Source: Pseudomonadota bacterium
Lineage (GTDB): Bacteria > Desulfobacterota > Desulfobacteria > Desulfobacterales > JAHIVH01
Direction of reading: 5' to 3'
Assembly (NCBI GenBank): GCA_018816735.1
Contig: JAHIVH010000120.1
Span: 16,266 to 80,265, forward strand
DNA: 64,000 nt
In this document: piece by piece, positions 51,765-61,447 of the stretch
How the letters are laid out: every line of letters begins with the position of its first letter
Position numbering within the stretch: position 1 is the stretch's first letter
The notes under the pieces: generated by a model
Told to the model about the DNA's origin: nothing
What the model saw: only the letters and a program-made list of their open reading frames with translations
Database searches by the model: none
Translations under genes and position numbers: made by a program

Positions 51765-53387
51765 TTAAATGATATCAATGGTCTGTCTGGTTTTAAAAAG
51801 CCTTTTGCTGAAAACCGTCCGGTTTTCATTGTCGTGAAGGGCCAACATGCGCCTTATCTGTTCCGGAATGGTCTTCACAATATCTGATGCAAGATATCCC
51901 ACAGGGCCGATCTCTTCTGAAAGGGTATCGGATGTCTTCCCGTGAAGATAAACGGCTGAAACAGCGGCATCTTCAGGGGACAGGCCCTGGGCGACAAGAC
52001 CTGCTATCATGCCTGTCAATACATCTCCCATGCCTGCGGATGCCATCCCCGGATTCCCGGTTTGATTAATCCATACCCTGCCATCCGGATGGGCGATAAT
52101 CGTTTTTGCGCCCTTAAGGACCAGATAAACATGATATGTTGATGCAAATTCCCGGGCTATAGCGATACGGTTCTTTTGGATGGTATTGACGTCTGTTCCC
52201 ATGAGGCGGGCCATTTCTCCGGGATGAGGTGTCATGATCACCGGTATGCTTGCTGTTTTTAATATATCCACATGTCCTGACAGACAGTTTAATCCGTCTG
52301 CATCAATCACCATCGTGATACGGCTTTCTTCAACCAGTTTACGGACCAGTTTTTTGGTGGAAGGGTCCGTGCCAATGCCAGGACCAATGGCGATGCATTT
52401 TTTATCTGCCATGAGATTTAAAATGGCATCAAAGGATAATTCGGACAGATTGCCGTTTTTTGTTTCCGGAAGAGGGTAGGTCATGCCTTCTGTGATAAGT
52501 GATTCAAGAACGGGGTTGAGATTTTTGGGACATCCGAGGGTCACAAGACCTGCACCTGTCCGAAGCGCTGCCATCGATGTCAGTGCGGCAGCACCAGTTT
52601 TCCCTGGTGACCCGGCGATTATAAGGAGGTGGCCGGTATGGCCTTTATGGGTTTCAGGGGCGCGAACAGGAAATGTTTTTCTGACCAACTGGTCTGTAAT
52701 AAGGAAATGATTGGGTTTGACGTCGTCTCTGATATGGTGGGGAATGCCAATATCGATAATTTCTATTTTCCCGGCATATTGTGCGCCTGGAAAGACAACA
52801 TGTCCGGGTTTTGCAAAGGCAAAGGTAACGGTGACGTCAGCATTGATGGATATGCCGCAGACTTGGCCTGTATTTGAGTTAATGCCGGATGGAATATCAA
52901 CACTTAATACGTTTTTTTTCTGTTCGTTTACAAATGCAATCACGTCTTTATAATGGCCTCTGACATCCGAATTCAGGCCGGTACCCAAAATGGCATCCAC
53001 ATAGAGATGTTGATGGGCCATGTCCGCTTTTTTTTCCTGAAAAGCTGCGGTATCTGTTACCTCACAAACCTCTATATTCAAAGGAGCGAGGAGGGAAAGG
53101 TTTAAAGCGGCATCCCCTTTGACTTTCTCTTTTTGGGTCAATAAAAATACAGTGGGTCTTACACCTTTTAAAAAAAGATATCTTGCAATGACAAATCCGT
53201 CTCCGCCGTTATTTCCGCTTCCGGCCAGTATCCCCACTTTTTTATTTTCAAGATCGCCAAACTGTTCCATAAGGACGCGGGTTGCCCCGCGGCCTGCATT
53301 TTCCATGAGAACGACCCCTGGTATGCCAAAAGAGGTAATTGTTCTCTGATCCATTTCCCGCATCTCTTCAGCCGTAACAAGTTCCAT
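51765..53387 (-). CDS. nnr: Bifunctional NAD(P)H-hydrate epimerase/dehydratase
   Basis: 540 residues, repairs hydrated NAD(P)H. Residues 1-about 215: epimerase (MENAGRGATRVL, GSGNNGGDGFVIAR, DAILGTGLNSDVRG). Residues about 235-510: ADP/ATP-dependent dehydratase (GHLLIIAGSPGKTGAAALTSMAALRTGAG, AIGPGIGTDPSTK, NPGMASAGMGDVLTGMIAGL). The standard bacterial fusion. It is between pdxJ and tsaE, the order common in deltaproteobacteria, where acpS often lies between pdxJ and this gene; acpS is absent here. Confidence 0.95.
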   Translation of the reverse strand: MELVTAEEMREMDQRTITSFGIPGVVLMENAGRGATRVLMEQFGDLENKKVGILAGSGNNGGDGFVIARYLFLKGVRPTVFLLTQKEKVKGDAALNLSLLAPLNIEVCEVTDTAAFQEKKADMAHQHLYVDAILGTGLNSDVRGHYKDVIAFVNEQKKNVLSVDIPSGINSNTGQVCGISINADVTVTFAFAKPGHVVFPGAQYAGKIEIIDIGIPHHIRDDVKPNHFLITDQLVRKTFPVRAPETHKGHTGHLLIIAGSPGKTGAAALTSMAALRTGAGLVTLGCPKNLNPVLESLITEGMTYPLPETKNGNLSELSFDAILNLMADKKCIAIGPGIGTDPSTKKLVRKLVEESRITMVIDADGLNCLSGHVDILKTASIPVIMTPHPGEMARLMGTDVNTIQKNRIAIAREFASTYHVYLVLKGAKTIIAHPDGRVWINQTGNPGMASAGMGDVLTGMIAGLVAQGLSPEDAAVSAVYLHGKTSDTLSEEIGPVGYLASDIVKTIPEQIRRMLALHDNENRTVFSKRLFKTRQTIDII

Positions 53388-53409
53388 CGCAATCGCTCAA
53401 GTTTGAATT

Positions 53410-54129
53410 TTAAAGTTCTTTGACCAGTGCCAGCATCTCCCTCACGGCTTTATCCAGGCCCACAAGAACCGCACGTGAAATGATGCTGTGGCCGATGCTG
53501 TATTCGTCTATTTCCTGAATCCCTTTAAAGGCCTTGATCGTGTTATAGCATAATCCATGGCCGGCATTTACGCCGAGTTTAAGTTTTTTTGCGAGTTTGG
53601 CGGCGTTCACGATATTTAAAAATGCTTTTGTCCGCTTTTGAGGTGTATCTGCATCACAGAAACCACCAGTGTGAATTTCCACCATATCGGCATTTATCTT
53701 GTGTGCGATCCGGATTTGTTCTGCATCCGGGTCAACAAACAGACTTACGGGAATATGGGCACTTTTAAGCGTTTCCACACCTTCAGAAATAATGTCCATG
53801 TTCAGGGAAAGGTTCAATCCGCCCTCTGTTGTCAGCTCTTTTCGTTTTTCAGGAACCAGGGTGACCAGATCCGGCTTGACTTCAAGGGCAATACCCAGCA
53901 TTTCAGGGGTTGCGGCCATTTCAAGAATCAGTTTGGTCTTTACCGTTTGCCTTAGAATTTTTACATCCCTGTCTTTGATATGCCTTCTGTCTTCGCGGAG
54001 ATGGACCACGACCCCTTCTGCCCCTGCCAGCTCAACAAGGGCTGCCGCAGTTACCGGGTCCGGATAATTTATTTTTCGAGCCTCTCTTAAGGTAGCAATA
54101 TGATCAACATTTACAGCAAGTCCTGCCAT
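53410..54129 (-). CDS. pdxJ: Pyridoxine 5'-phosphate synthase
   Basis: Makes pyridoxine 5'-phosphate from deoxyxylulose 5-phosphate and 3-amino-1-hydroxyacetone phosphate (DXP-dependent vitamin B6 route). 239 residues, TIM barrel. AVNVDHIATLREAR at the start, VVHLREDRRHI, and GVNAGHGLCYNT are all intact. I prefer the ATG at 54129 (MAGLAVNVDH), 9 bases after AAGGAG, to the track ATG, which touches the Shine-Dalgarno. In the middle of the phoH-lysC run. Confidence 0.95.
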   Translation of the reverse strand: MAGLAVNVDHIATLREARKINYPDPVTAAALVELAGAEGVVVHLREDRRHIKDRDVKILRQTVKTKLILEMAATPEMLGIALEVKPDLVTLVPEKRKELTTEGGLNLSLNMDIISEGVETLKSAHIPVSLFVDPDAEQIRIAHKINADMVEIHTGGFCDADTPQKRTKAFLNIVNAAKLAKKLKLGVNAGHGLCYNTIKAFKGIQEIDEYSIGHSIISRAVLVGLDKAVREMLALVKEL

Positions 54130-54156
54130 GATGGACATCTCCTTAATTTTAATATT

Positions 54157-54618
54157 TTAAAAATAATCAAGTTCTGTATTGTTTTCTATCAATCTTAAAA
54201 GTTCTATACTCTTTGTTGTCATTTTTTTTTCTTCATTGGGGGAAGTATCATGGTCGTATCCGAACAAATGGAGAATGCCATGAACCAGAAGTTGAGATAG
54301 TCGTTCATCTGTTTTAATGCCGGCATGCTCTCCTTCCCGTATTGCCGTGTCTATAGAAATCACCACATCACCCAGAAGATGGGGAGAAATTTCACTGAAG
54401 TCGCCATCACACATGGGGAAAGAAATAACATTTGTGGGACCGTCACGGTTCAGGTAGTCCCTGTTTAACGATTCGATTTCCACGTCATTCACAATCGTTA
54501 TGGAAAGCTCATAATCATCACGAGATCCCAAGGCGCTTAATATGACTCTGGCCTTTTTCTTCAGTTGCGTCAGGGAAATTTTTTGGCTGGTCTGCCTGTT
54601 TGTTATCAGAACGTTCAT
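54157..54618 (-). CDS. ybeY: Endoribonuclease YbeY
   Basis: Metal-dependent endoribonuclease for 16S rRNA 3' maturation and 70S quality control; 153 residues. The zinc motif H-x3-H-x5-H is present as LVHGILHLFGYDHD, preceded by GDVVISIDTA. Start at ATG 54618 (MNVLITNRQ) after AGGAAG; this overlaps the end of the HD phosphohydrolase gene by about 100 bases, an unusually long overlap but supported by both proteins' homology (the HD protein tail in the overlap is low complexity). Confidence 0.93.
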   Translation of the reverse strand: MNVLITNRQTSQKISLTQLKKKARVILSALGSRDDYELSITIVNDVEIESLNRDYLNRDGPTNVISFPMCDGDFSEISPHLLGDVVISIDTAIREGEHAGIKTDERLSQLLVHGILHLFGYDHDTSPNEEKKMTTKSIELLRLIENNTELDYF

Positions 54619-56920
54619 CTTCCTTTTTTTCTTCCTGCTGCGTGGCTGTGGTTTCAGCATATTCGATTCTATGATGGTAGATACCATTTAATATTTTATT
54701 GAAACTTTTTGCAATACTGTGCAAGTCTTTCAGCGTAAGTTCGCATTCGTCAAGCTGGCCGTCAATGAATATTTTATTGATCAGATTCTGAACCAGCCCC
54801 TGTATCCGGGAGGGGGTCGGGTTGTCAAGGGTTCTTGAAGCTGCTTCGACCACATCTGCGAGCATGACGATTGCCGTTTCCCTTGTCTGGGGTTTGGGGC
54901 CCGGGTATCTGAAATCTTCACTGTTAACGGTTTGTCCCGCACCTTTCAGCTGTTTCGCTTTTTCGAAAAAGAAGCTCAGCAGGCTGGTGCCATGATGCTG
55001 CCTGATTGTATCGACAATATCCGCTCCCAGTTTTTCTTTTTTTGCGATTTCCACACCGTCCTTGATATGGGCTGTAATAATCAGTGCAGACATGGATGGT
55101 GCCAGTTTGTCGTGCTTGTTTTTCCCCGGTGTCTGATTTTCAATGAAATAGAGGGGCTTTGTGATTTTTCCCACATCATGATAGTATCCGCAAACCCTTG
55201 TAAGAAGAGGGTTTGCCTGGATTTCCGACGCTGCCGCCTCTGCCATGGTGCCTACGATGACACTGTGATTATAAGTTCCGGGGGCTTCTATCATCAGTCG
55301 TCTTAAGATGGGCTTGTCAAGGTTTGCCAGTTCCAGCAGCTTGATGTCTGTGGAGTAGTCGAAGAGAATTTCGATGATCGGGGTTATGCCCGAGGTTATT
55401 ATACCGGACATGATACCGCTTGCAAATCCGAATATCCAACCCCATAGCAGTCGTTCACCTGTTATCTGGTCCATATAAATATCAATTGCTGTGATCAATA
55501 TGATGTTCAATAAACTGATTTTTAAACCTGCCTTGATGAATACTTTCCGTTCACGGCAATCCTGAATCCAGAATGTGGCCATGGCACTCTGAAGGAAGAA
55601 GTACACAAATATTTCAAATTTATTCTGGAAAATGATTGTGGCAAAAACAGAGAGAATCAGTGCAAACGGAATGGCGATTTCGATGCCCAGGAAAAGGCAG
55701 ATCGTCATGGTCGCTGCAGCCATGGGCAGTGAATAGGCCAGGGAGGTGTCAGATACTGCAAATGCCAGTTCCGAAGATTTGGTAATAGGTAAAAAAGCGA
55801 TCATCTTGACCATGAAAAGAAATGCCAGCAGAATGAGGGCCAGAAAAAATAGATGTTTGTTCAGGTTGCGATCCATTTTTTTCTGGCGCTTAAAATGGAG
55901 CACATAGGAAATCATGAGAAAACAGAGGATCAGCATGGCCGTTCCCACACTGCTCGTTACGATATGTTTTTGTTTGGTCTGGGTCTCAAGGTTTTTCAAT
56001 TTGATCAGCTGGGGCATAGTTACCCGTTCGCCTTCACGGAGGAGCATTTCTCCTTCCTTGATCATATAAAGAACGGATTTGACTTCTGCCTCAGATGCTT
56101 TAAGCCTGTTTTCAGTTTCATTTTTGTTCAAGGTAATATTGGGCTGAATCAGTTTCTGCGAAAAATCAACGATAAGATTTTTAAGGTTAGAACTCGTATC
56201 TTTTAAAAGCGGTTCTCCAATAATTCTGACCATGGTTTTGGCCTGATCCAGGCCATAGATACGTTTCAGGTTTCTTACGACGGTTTCTTCATTTGTACCT
56301 ACCGATCGTAAAATGATGCCCTTGTCCTGTTCTTTAAGAAGAATTTCTTTATTTGTGACAACGCCGTTTTCAATAATCTCAGTGATGATTTTATTGATAA
56401 TCTCAGATATGTCAGTTGAAAAGTTATCTTTCTTGAGGATTTGAAATGCCCCTGAACTGATTGACGTACCAACAATATCTTCAAAGATGGTTTTCAGTTC
56501 ATCGTCTGAAGGTATTACTTTTGTATCCATCCGGGGAGCGGTTTCTGTTGTGCCGGCAGATTCTTCCAGCGGCTTTTCTTCCGGAGAAAGAAGGGTTTTC
56601 AATTCCTTGAAGGCGTGGAATACCCGTGATTTCAAGTCCGGAAGAAGTGCGGTGTCATGATCGTAAACCGTTAAAACAGAATCTATGGCCTGTTTCCGGT
56701 TGAATTCAGTGGCCACTGTATCTTCAATATAAAAATCTTTGGGGGCCTTTACATCTCTTTTGGCGATATCTCCCAGCTTGTAGGAATGCTGCTTCACTGT
56801 CAGGTTGGGGTTCAGGAAAAATGTAAATATGAGCGTGACAAAGATTAAAAGAAACCACAGAACCTGTCTTTTTGTTACTAGAAATTTGAAAAACGGCTTG
56901 GTATTTATTTTAAGGTCCAT
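54518..56920 (-). CDS. 7TM HD-family phosphohydrolase (PgpH-like c-di-AMP phosphodiesterase family)
   Basis: 800 residues. One N-terminal helix (about 15-33), an extracellular 7TMR-HDED domain (about 40-320), seven membrane helices (about 330-520) and a cytosolic HD domain with the HDIG-like motif: YNHSVIVGTMAEAA and CGYYHDVGKI, then HHGTSLLSFFF. In Listeria the family member PgpH hydrolyses c-di-AMP; here the nucleotide is not proven. The C-terminal 60 residues are charged low-complexity and overlap ybeY. It lies between phoH and ybeY, the usual order. Confidence 0.92.
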   Translation of the reverse strand: MDLKINTKPFFKFLVTKRQVLWFLLIFVTLIFTFFLNPNLTVKQHSYKLGDIAKRDVKAPKDFYIEDTVATEFNRKQAIDSVLTVYDHDTALLPDLKSRVFHAFKELKTLLSPEEKPLEESAGTTETAPRMDTKVIPSDDELKTIFEDIVGTSISSGAFQILKKDNFSTDISEIINKIITEIIENGVVTNKEILLKEQDKGIILRSVGTNEETVVRNLKRIYGLDQAKTMVRIIGEPLLKDTSSNLKNLIVDFSQKLIQPNITLNKNETENRLKASEAEVKSVLYMIKEGEMLLREGERVTMPQLIKLKNLETQTKQKHIVTSSVGTAMLILCFLMISYVLHFKRQKKMDRNLNKHLFFLALILLAFLFMVKMIAFLPITKSSELAFAVSDTSLAYSLPMAAATMTICLFLGIEIAIPFALILSVFATIIFQNKFEIFVYFFLQSAMATFWIQDCRERKVFIKAGLKISLLNIILITAIDIYMDQITGERLLWGWIFGFASGIMSGIITSGITPIIEILFDYSTDIKLLELANLDKPILRRLMIEAPGTYNHSVIVGTMAEAAASEIQANPLLTRVCGYYHDVGKITKPLYFIENQTPGKNKHDKLAPSMSALIITAHIKDGVEIAKKEKLGADIVDTIRQHHGTSLLSFFFEKAKQLKGAGQTVNSEDFRYPGPKPQTRETAIVMLADVVEAASRTLDNPTPSRIQGLVQNLINKIFIDGQLDECELTLKDLHSIAKSFNKILNGIYHHRIEYAETTATQQEEKKEDERSDNKQADQPKNFPDATEEKGQSHIKRLGIS

Positions 56921-56998
56921 ATGTGTTCACTTTATGTTTGGAGTAAAAACAATATTTCCGTGGGTATATCACAACGTGATGTTCTATAGACACAGAAA

Positions 56999-57982
56999 TT
57001 ATTTGGTATTTTCCGTTAAGGTTTCATAGGCTTTTATGATTTCCATGACAAGCTTATGGCGAACAACGTCTCTTTTGGAAAAAAATACAAATTGTATACC
57101 CTCGATGTCCTGAAGGATATTTTTAGCCTCAATCAATCCGGATGCTTTATCCTTTGGAAGGTCTGTCTGAGTGATATCGCCCGTGATAACAGCCTTGGAA
57201 TTGAATCCGATGCGTGTTAAAAACATTTTCATCTGCTCTGTGGTTGTGTTCTGCGCTTCATCCAGAATAATAAATGAATCGTTTAACGTCCGGCCTCGCA
57301 TGAACGCCAGGGGCGCCACTTCTATGATTCTCTGTTCCATCAGGCTCGCAACTTTCTCAAATGGAAGCATATCGTGCAGCGCATCATAGAGGGGTCTTAA
57401 ATAAGGGTCGACTTTTTCTGCAAGATCTCCGGGAAGAAACCCCAGAGACTCCCCTGCTTCAACAGCAGGGCGGGTTAATATCAACCGGTTGACCTTGCCT
57501 TTGGACAGTGCGGCCACTGCCATGGCCATGGCCAGATATGTTTTTCCTGTACCGGCCGGCCCGATTCCGAAAACAATATCAAAGTTTCTGATCGCCTCAA
57601 TATAATTTTTCTGGGTTGGATTTTTTGGGGTGACCGAACGTTTTTTTGACGTTACAAAAATCGTATCCAGAAAAATGTCCTTCAGTTTCACCCGATCATC
57701 AGATTTTAATGCTCTTACGGCAAAATCAATATCATTGGGATAAAGAGAAAATTTTTCTTTCAATATGTGATAGAGCTGGTTCAGTATATTTTCAGCAAGC
57801 CCTAAAGTGACCACATCCGCTTCAATGAGGACCGTATTCCCTCTTGCATTGATGGTTGCATCAATTGCTTGGCCGATTCTTTTCAGATTGCTGTTATGTT
57901 CACCAAACAGCTGTCTTGCCAAATCGAAATCCGGAAAAGTCAGTTCTGAACGGTTGTGCTGGGTATCTGTCATTTGGTCCAT
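56999..57982 (-). CDS. PhoH-family P-loop ATPase
   Basis: 327 residues. N-terminal KH-like/RNA-binding part, then the PhoH NTPase with Walker [17 protein letters not shown], Walker [12 protein letters not shown] and the [10 protein letters not shown] arginine-finger region. Likely an RNA-associated ATPase or helicase that works with YbeY in ribosome and RNA metabolism; the two are encoded close together in most bacteria. First gene of the run, divergent from cvpA with a 290-base AT-rich spacer. Confidence 0.94.
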   Translation of the reverse strand: MDQMTDTQHNRSELTFPDFDLARQLFGEHNSNLKRIGQAIDATINARGNTVLIEADVVTLGLAENILNQLYHILKEKFSLYPNDIDFAVRALKSDDRVKLKDIFLDTIFVTSKKRSVTPKNPTQKNYIEAIRNFDIVFGIGPAGTGKTYLAMAMAVAALSKGKVNRLILTRPAVEAGESLGFLPGDLAEKVDPYLRPLYDALHDMLPFEKVASLMEQRIIEVAPLAFMRGRTLNDSFIILDEAQNTTTEQMKMFLTRIGFNSKAVITGDITQTDLPKDKASGLIEAKNILQDIEGIQFVFFSKRDVVRHKLVMEIIKAYETLTENTK

Positions 57983-58273
57983 TCATTCGTCATTATTGCG
58001 GTCACCGGCCGTTTAATATCCTTAATTGTCAATATGCAAATCAAGGATGGTCCTTAAAAAATTGTCTAATACATATCACACCTTTTCAAACGATTGCAAA
58101 CAGCAATCCTCGCGTTTGATTTAAAAACCCTTCTGAATGATCTTGACGGTTAAAATTCCATTTGATAATCAAAAGCCTTTGATAAAATTATAAATTTTTT
58201 TAATATTTTTTACGATTTTATGAAATAGCCTGATTGTAAGGCGCTTTCTAAATAATAAAAAAACCGGAGCGTT

Positions 58274-58849
58274 ATGAATCCACTTGATATGATTATCGTT
58301 GTGATTATGGCATTTTGTCTTATCCGAGGTCTTTTCAGAGGGTTTGTCAAGGAAATATCTTCAATCATCGGTGTCATGGCCGGATATTATGCTGCATATA
58401 CCTATTATCCGGACCTGTCCGACTACTTATCCGGTTTGATGTCGTCAGGAAAAATCTATATGAATGTATTGAGTTTTCTTGTGCTGTTTTGTGGTATATA
58501 TCTGATAATAAGCTTACTGGGCGTTTTGATTAAATTTATCATGAAAATTGCCTATCTCGGGTGGGTCGACCGAATTCTCGGAACCTTGTTCGGCGGCATC
58601 AAAGGAATATTGATTGTTTCCGTCATACTGATCGGGCTTGCAACGCTGTTGCCTAGAGATACGTCACTTATCCGGACATCCGTTCTTTCAAAACACGTGG
58701 CAAAGGTTTCTGTGGTCATGATAAGGGCCGTTCCTGATGAGATGAAAAGGGAATTCGGTGAGCGATTGAAGAAACTTAAAGAGTCATGGGGAGATCGCCT
58801 GGTCGATCAGGCAAAAGTGGCCTATAAAATAAATAAGGATTTAAAATAA
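58274..58849 (+). CDS. CvpA-family membrane protein
   Basis: 191 residues with four hydrophobic helices in the first 130 (MNPLDMIIVVIMAFCLIRG and FVKEISSIIGVMAGYYAAY typical of CvpA), then a charged cytosolic tail. In E. coli the homologue is required for colicin V production and bile tolerance; the general function is unclear. Its stop codon abuts the mazG ATG (TAA ATG), so the two genes are coupled. Confidence 0.9.
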   Translation: MNPLDMIIVVIMAFCLIRGLFRGFVKEISSIIGVMAGYYAAYTYYPDLSDYLSGLMSSGKIYMNVLSFLVLFCGIYLIISLLGVLIKFIMKIAYLGWVDRILGTLFGGIKGILIVSVILIGLATLLPRDTSLIRTSVLSKHVAKVSVVMIRAVPDEMKREFGERLKKLKESWGDRLVDQAKVAYKINKDLK

Positions 58850-59620
58850 ATGGATGTGGACCGGATCATCCAGCTGATTCAAACCCTTCGGGGAGAAGGG
58901 GGCTGCCCCTGGGATAAAAAACAGACGCCGCAGTCGCTTTCAACCTATTTGATCGAGGAAGCATACGAACTGGTTGAGGCCATTGAAAAAGATAATGGGG
59001 ATGAGATCAGAAACGAACTGGGGGATGTGCTTTTTCAAATCCTTTTTATAGCTGAGCTCTACAGGGAAAAAGGGGCGTTCGATCTTGCCCAGATCATTGA
59101 AGAAAATATCAGGAAAATGGAAGGACGCCACCCTCATGTATTTGGTGATGTAAAAGTGACTTCCGTTCAGGACGTGAAAAAGAATTGGGACAAGATCAAG
59201 GCCAAAGAAAAAAAAGATACGGATGGGACATCTGCACTTGAATCTGTACCGGCATCTCTGCCCGCATTGATGAGGGCTTATCGTATTTCATCCCGGGCAG
59301 CCGGGGAGGGGTTTGACTGGGATGATATTGAAGGCGTCATGGAAAAAGTGGAGGAAGAATGGTTTGAACTGAAAGATGCGTTAAAAGAAAAAAGTATTAA
59401 GGATGTTGCCCTTGAATTTGGCGATATTCTGTTTACTCTTGTAAATGTGGCCCGTTTTGCCGGTATCCACCCGGAAACAGCGTTAAAGGATTCAACCGGA
59501 AAATTTGAAAAGCGTTATCTTCATATGAAAAAGGCGCTTGCCGGTAAAGGACTTTTGCTTCCTGAACTCAGTCAGGAAGAAAAAGATATTTTTTGGGAAA
59601 GGGCCAAGGCGGAAACATGA
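58850..59620 (+). CDS. mazG: Nucleoside triphosphate pyrophosphohydrolase MazG
   Basis: Removes pyrophosphate from non-canonical or excess NTPs. 256 residues with two MazG domains. GCPWDKKQTPQSL and the metal-binding EEAYELVEAIEK / ELGDVLFQ lie in the first; AGEGFDWDDIEGVMEKVEEEWFELKDA and EFGDILFTLVNVAR in the second, all as in E. coli MazG. Starts directly after cvpA. The end is 23 bases from a small conserved gene. Confidence 0.95.
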   Translation: MDVDRIIQLIQTLRGEGGCPWDKKQTPQSLSTYLIEEAYELVEAIEKDNGDEIRNELGDVLFQILFIAELYREKGAFDLAQIIEENIRKMEGRHPHVFGDVKVTSVQDVKKNWDKIKAKEKKDTDGTSALESVPASLPALMRAYRISSRAAGEGFDWDDIEGVMEKVEEEWFELKDALKEKSIKDVALEFGDILFTLVNVARFAGIHPETALKDSTGKFEKRYLHMKKALAGKGLLLPELSQEEKDIFWERAKAET

Positions 59621-59658
59621 TGGAATGGATTTTTTAAAATGAGTTGAGGGTGAGCGTG

Positions 59659-60000
59659 ATGACCATTACCAAAGGACTTCAAAAAGCTGAAAAACTTGAA
59701 ATACAATCCTATAAGCAACCCAAAGATGTTAAAACCCTGAGGGAAACGCATGTCCCGTTTTCAGGAACACCCAAAAAACATCCCTATCATCCTGATCGTG
59801 TGATTCTGGTGGCTGACCCGTATAATACGATTTCACATTACTACGAGTTCAGGGCAAAAGATATCACCTTTGTGGAGGAGCTGCCCAATATTGTTAATGT
59901 GGATGGCGAGACTGTGCCGGTTGCAAGAATCTGGGTGAAGAAAAAGTGTGTTGCCCTTCAGTGTATGCCATTTATGGTCGATGATATGGATGCCATTTAG
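59659..60000 (+). CDS. Small conserved protein of unknown function
   Basis: 113 residues from the ATG at 59659 (MTITKGLQKAEKLE), preceded by GAGGGTGAG; the track begins five codons upstream at TTG. Soluble, mixed alpha/beta, with ETHVPFSGTPKKHPYHPDRVILV and YYEFRAKDITFVEELPNIVN as its most ordered-looking segments. I have the impression that similar proteins occur in other sulfate reducers, but I cannot assign a family or function. It follows mazG by 38 bases and may be in the cvpA-mazG operon. Confidence 0.7.
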   Translation: MTITKGLQKAEKLEIQSYKQPKDVKTLRETHVPFSGTPKKHPYHPDRVILVADPYNTISHYYEFRAKDITFVEELPNIVNVDGETVPVARIWVKKKCVALQCMPFMVDDMDAI

Positions 60001-60058
60001 GGGGAATAGAAGGGAAAGCACTCTTCCCGGGTCTCCCTTCCTTGTTTCAATCGTTTTT

Positions 60059-60448
60059 TTATTCGCCGTAAATATGAACCGTGTACTGTGTCCAGAAGCT
60101 CAGGATTTTAAGCGTTTCAAGATCAGCATAATAAACGGTTTTAATGCCATTTTTCCGGGCAATATCATAAATGGCATTGCTGTCCCATATGAAATTCAAG
60201 TAATAAAAAGAAAAATGTTTGACGTCACTCATGCCTTGCTTCGTCCCTTTTGGCGTTTCTTTCATATTCAGGTCCAGGGGCGTGATGGTGTGTGTATAAA
60301 CAAGCCCTCGATATGCCTGGCTGGTAATTCCTTTTAATGGCGGTCTGGGAGTACCGGGCTGGGGAATAACAATCACGTTGGTCGGTGAACATCCTGCCAT
60401 AAAAAAAATCAGAAGCGGAATGACAAGGGTGATGTAAAGGCGTTTCAT
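60059..60448 (-). CDS. TRL-like lipoprotein
   Basis: 129 residues with a type II signal peptide (lipobox FMAGC, lipidated Cys about 19). The mature part matches the TRL-like pattern: GLVYTHTITPLDLNMKETPKGTKQGMS and a terminal KTVYYADLETLKILSFWTQYTVHIYGE. It is paralogous to the next upstream gene (60479), which shares TPLD..M..T..GTK.G and the end. Function of the family is unknown. Convergent with the small conserved gene. Confidence 0.82.
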   Translation of the reverse strand: MKRLYITLVIPLLIFFMAGCSPTNVIVIPQPGTPRPPLKGITSQAYRGLVYTHTITPLDLNMKETPKGTKQGMSDVKHFSFYYLNFIWDSNAIYDIARKNGIKTVYYADLETLKILSFWTQYTVHIYGE

Positions 60449-60478
60449 TCGAAATCCTCCATTGTTTTCAGATGGCGT

Positions 60479-60772
60479 CTAATCACCATATACGATGGTC
60501 GTTACTTTTGAATATAATCCGAAAAGAATGGAATAGGTCTTCTGGTCGGCATGCCTGATGACGGTTATTTCGCCATTTTCGGCAGCTTTCTTTGTCCCGG
60601 CATCCCCCCAGGCAACCAGCCAGAGAACGGATTGAAGGCTTGCTTCCCCTGTTTTTGTCCCGAGAGAGGTCTGGTCCATGTCTGTGTCAAGCGGTGTTTT
60701 AACATTCACATATGCACATCCGGTCATCATGATCGCCAAGCTTAGAATCAGACCCATTAAAAAACGTTTCAT
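60479..60772 (-). CDS. TRL-like lipoprotein (paralogue)
   Basis: 97 residues; lipobox MMTGC with Cys at about 19. The mature part contains NVKTPLDTDMDQTSLGTKTGEAS and SILFGLYSKVTTIVYGD, the TRL-like core. It lacks the Tyr-rich middle insertion of its neighbour 30 bases downstream. The two were probably made by tandem duplication and are cotranscribed. ATG is preceded by AAGGAGAAT. Confidence 0.85.
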   Translation of the reverse strand: MKRFLMGLILSLAIMMTGCAYVNVKTPLDTDMDQTSLGTKTGEASLQSVLWLVAWGDAGTKKAAENGEITVIRHADQKTYSILFGLYSKVTTIVYGD

Positions 60773-61139
60773 ATTTTGTATTCTCCTTTTTCTTCGTTTG
60801 CTGCTTCAAATGATGCGTTGAAAAAAACGCTGCCGTTTATTGAAAAACGTTCTATCTTTATGAAGCGGTTCTGTCAACATTTCTCAGGGGAGGATGTCGA
60901 ATATTTCAGCCACAATCTGTTGCCGAATCATATTTTATACTACAAGACATTCGTTATTTTTTATCTAAATTACTTGTGTAAGAAATTGAATTCGCACAAT
61001 GAAAATGGATTTAAAATGTTATATGCATAGATTATAATAGGTTATTTGTGTTGACAATGACTATATCTGTCGATATCAAGAGTAATTACACAATTAATAA
61101 TTTAATGACTGAAAAATAGAATAGTATTTTCGGAGGTTC
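60773..61139. other. Divergent intergenic region
   Basis: About 370 AT-rich bases between the TRL-like lipoprotein genes and a small plus-strand gene. It should contain promoters for both. TTGACA (about 61052) followed 17-18 bases later by a TATCGAT-like word could be a sigma-70 promoter for the right-hand gene. The 84-residue frame at 60776-61030 has no coding character. Confidence 0.4.
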
Positions 61140-61406
61140 TTGAAGACCATGGCGTCATTGACTAAAATAGAAGAACTCCTTGATAGAATAAATGCATCGT
61201 TAGTCAAGAAATCAAAATATCTGGAACTGAAAAGGACCAATGCCTATTTTCTTATTGTGCTGAATGGTCACCGGGTAATTAAATCAGGGCTCACCATGGC
61301 AAAAACCCAGATCGTTCTGGAAGGGATGCTTGAAGGCATCAAGCTCGCTTTCTCAAGAAAATCTTCCGAAAAAACAAAAAAAAATCCGGATGTCAGTTCC
61401 TCTTGA
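61140..61406 (+). CDS. Small protein of unknown function
   Basis: 88 residues from TTG 61140, or 85 from ATG 61149; GGAGG is 3 bases from the TTG and 12 from the ATG, so the start is ambiguous. Charged helical N-terminus (LTKIEELLDRINASLVKK), central AYFLIVLNGHRVIKSGLTMAKTQIVLEGMLEGIKLAF and a Lys/Ser-rich tail. No family recognised. A preceding promoter-like sequence and good Shine-Dalgarno support that it is real. It converges on the cytochrome operon with a 41-base spacer. Confidence 0.6.
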   Translation: MKTMASLTKIEELLDRINASLVKKSKYLELKRTNAYFLIVLNGHRVIKSGLTMAKTQIVLEGMLEGIKLAFSRKSSEKTKKNPDVSSS

Positions 61407-61447
61407 AAGGAAAAGACACCCGGCGTATCTGTTGAGTATTTTTCTAA

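Noticed and set aside
54157-54687. Long N-terminal extension of YbeY in the track
   Set aside because: The extra 23 residues are basic and read through the Shine-Dalgarno of the better start at 54618.
60776-61030. 84-residue plus-strand frame in the gap after the TRL-like genes
   Set aside because: Composition is like non-coding AT-rich DNA, and there is no ribosome-binding site or homology.
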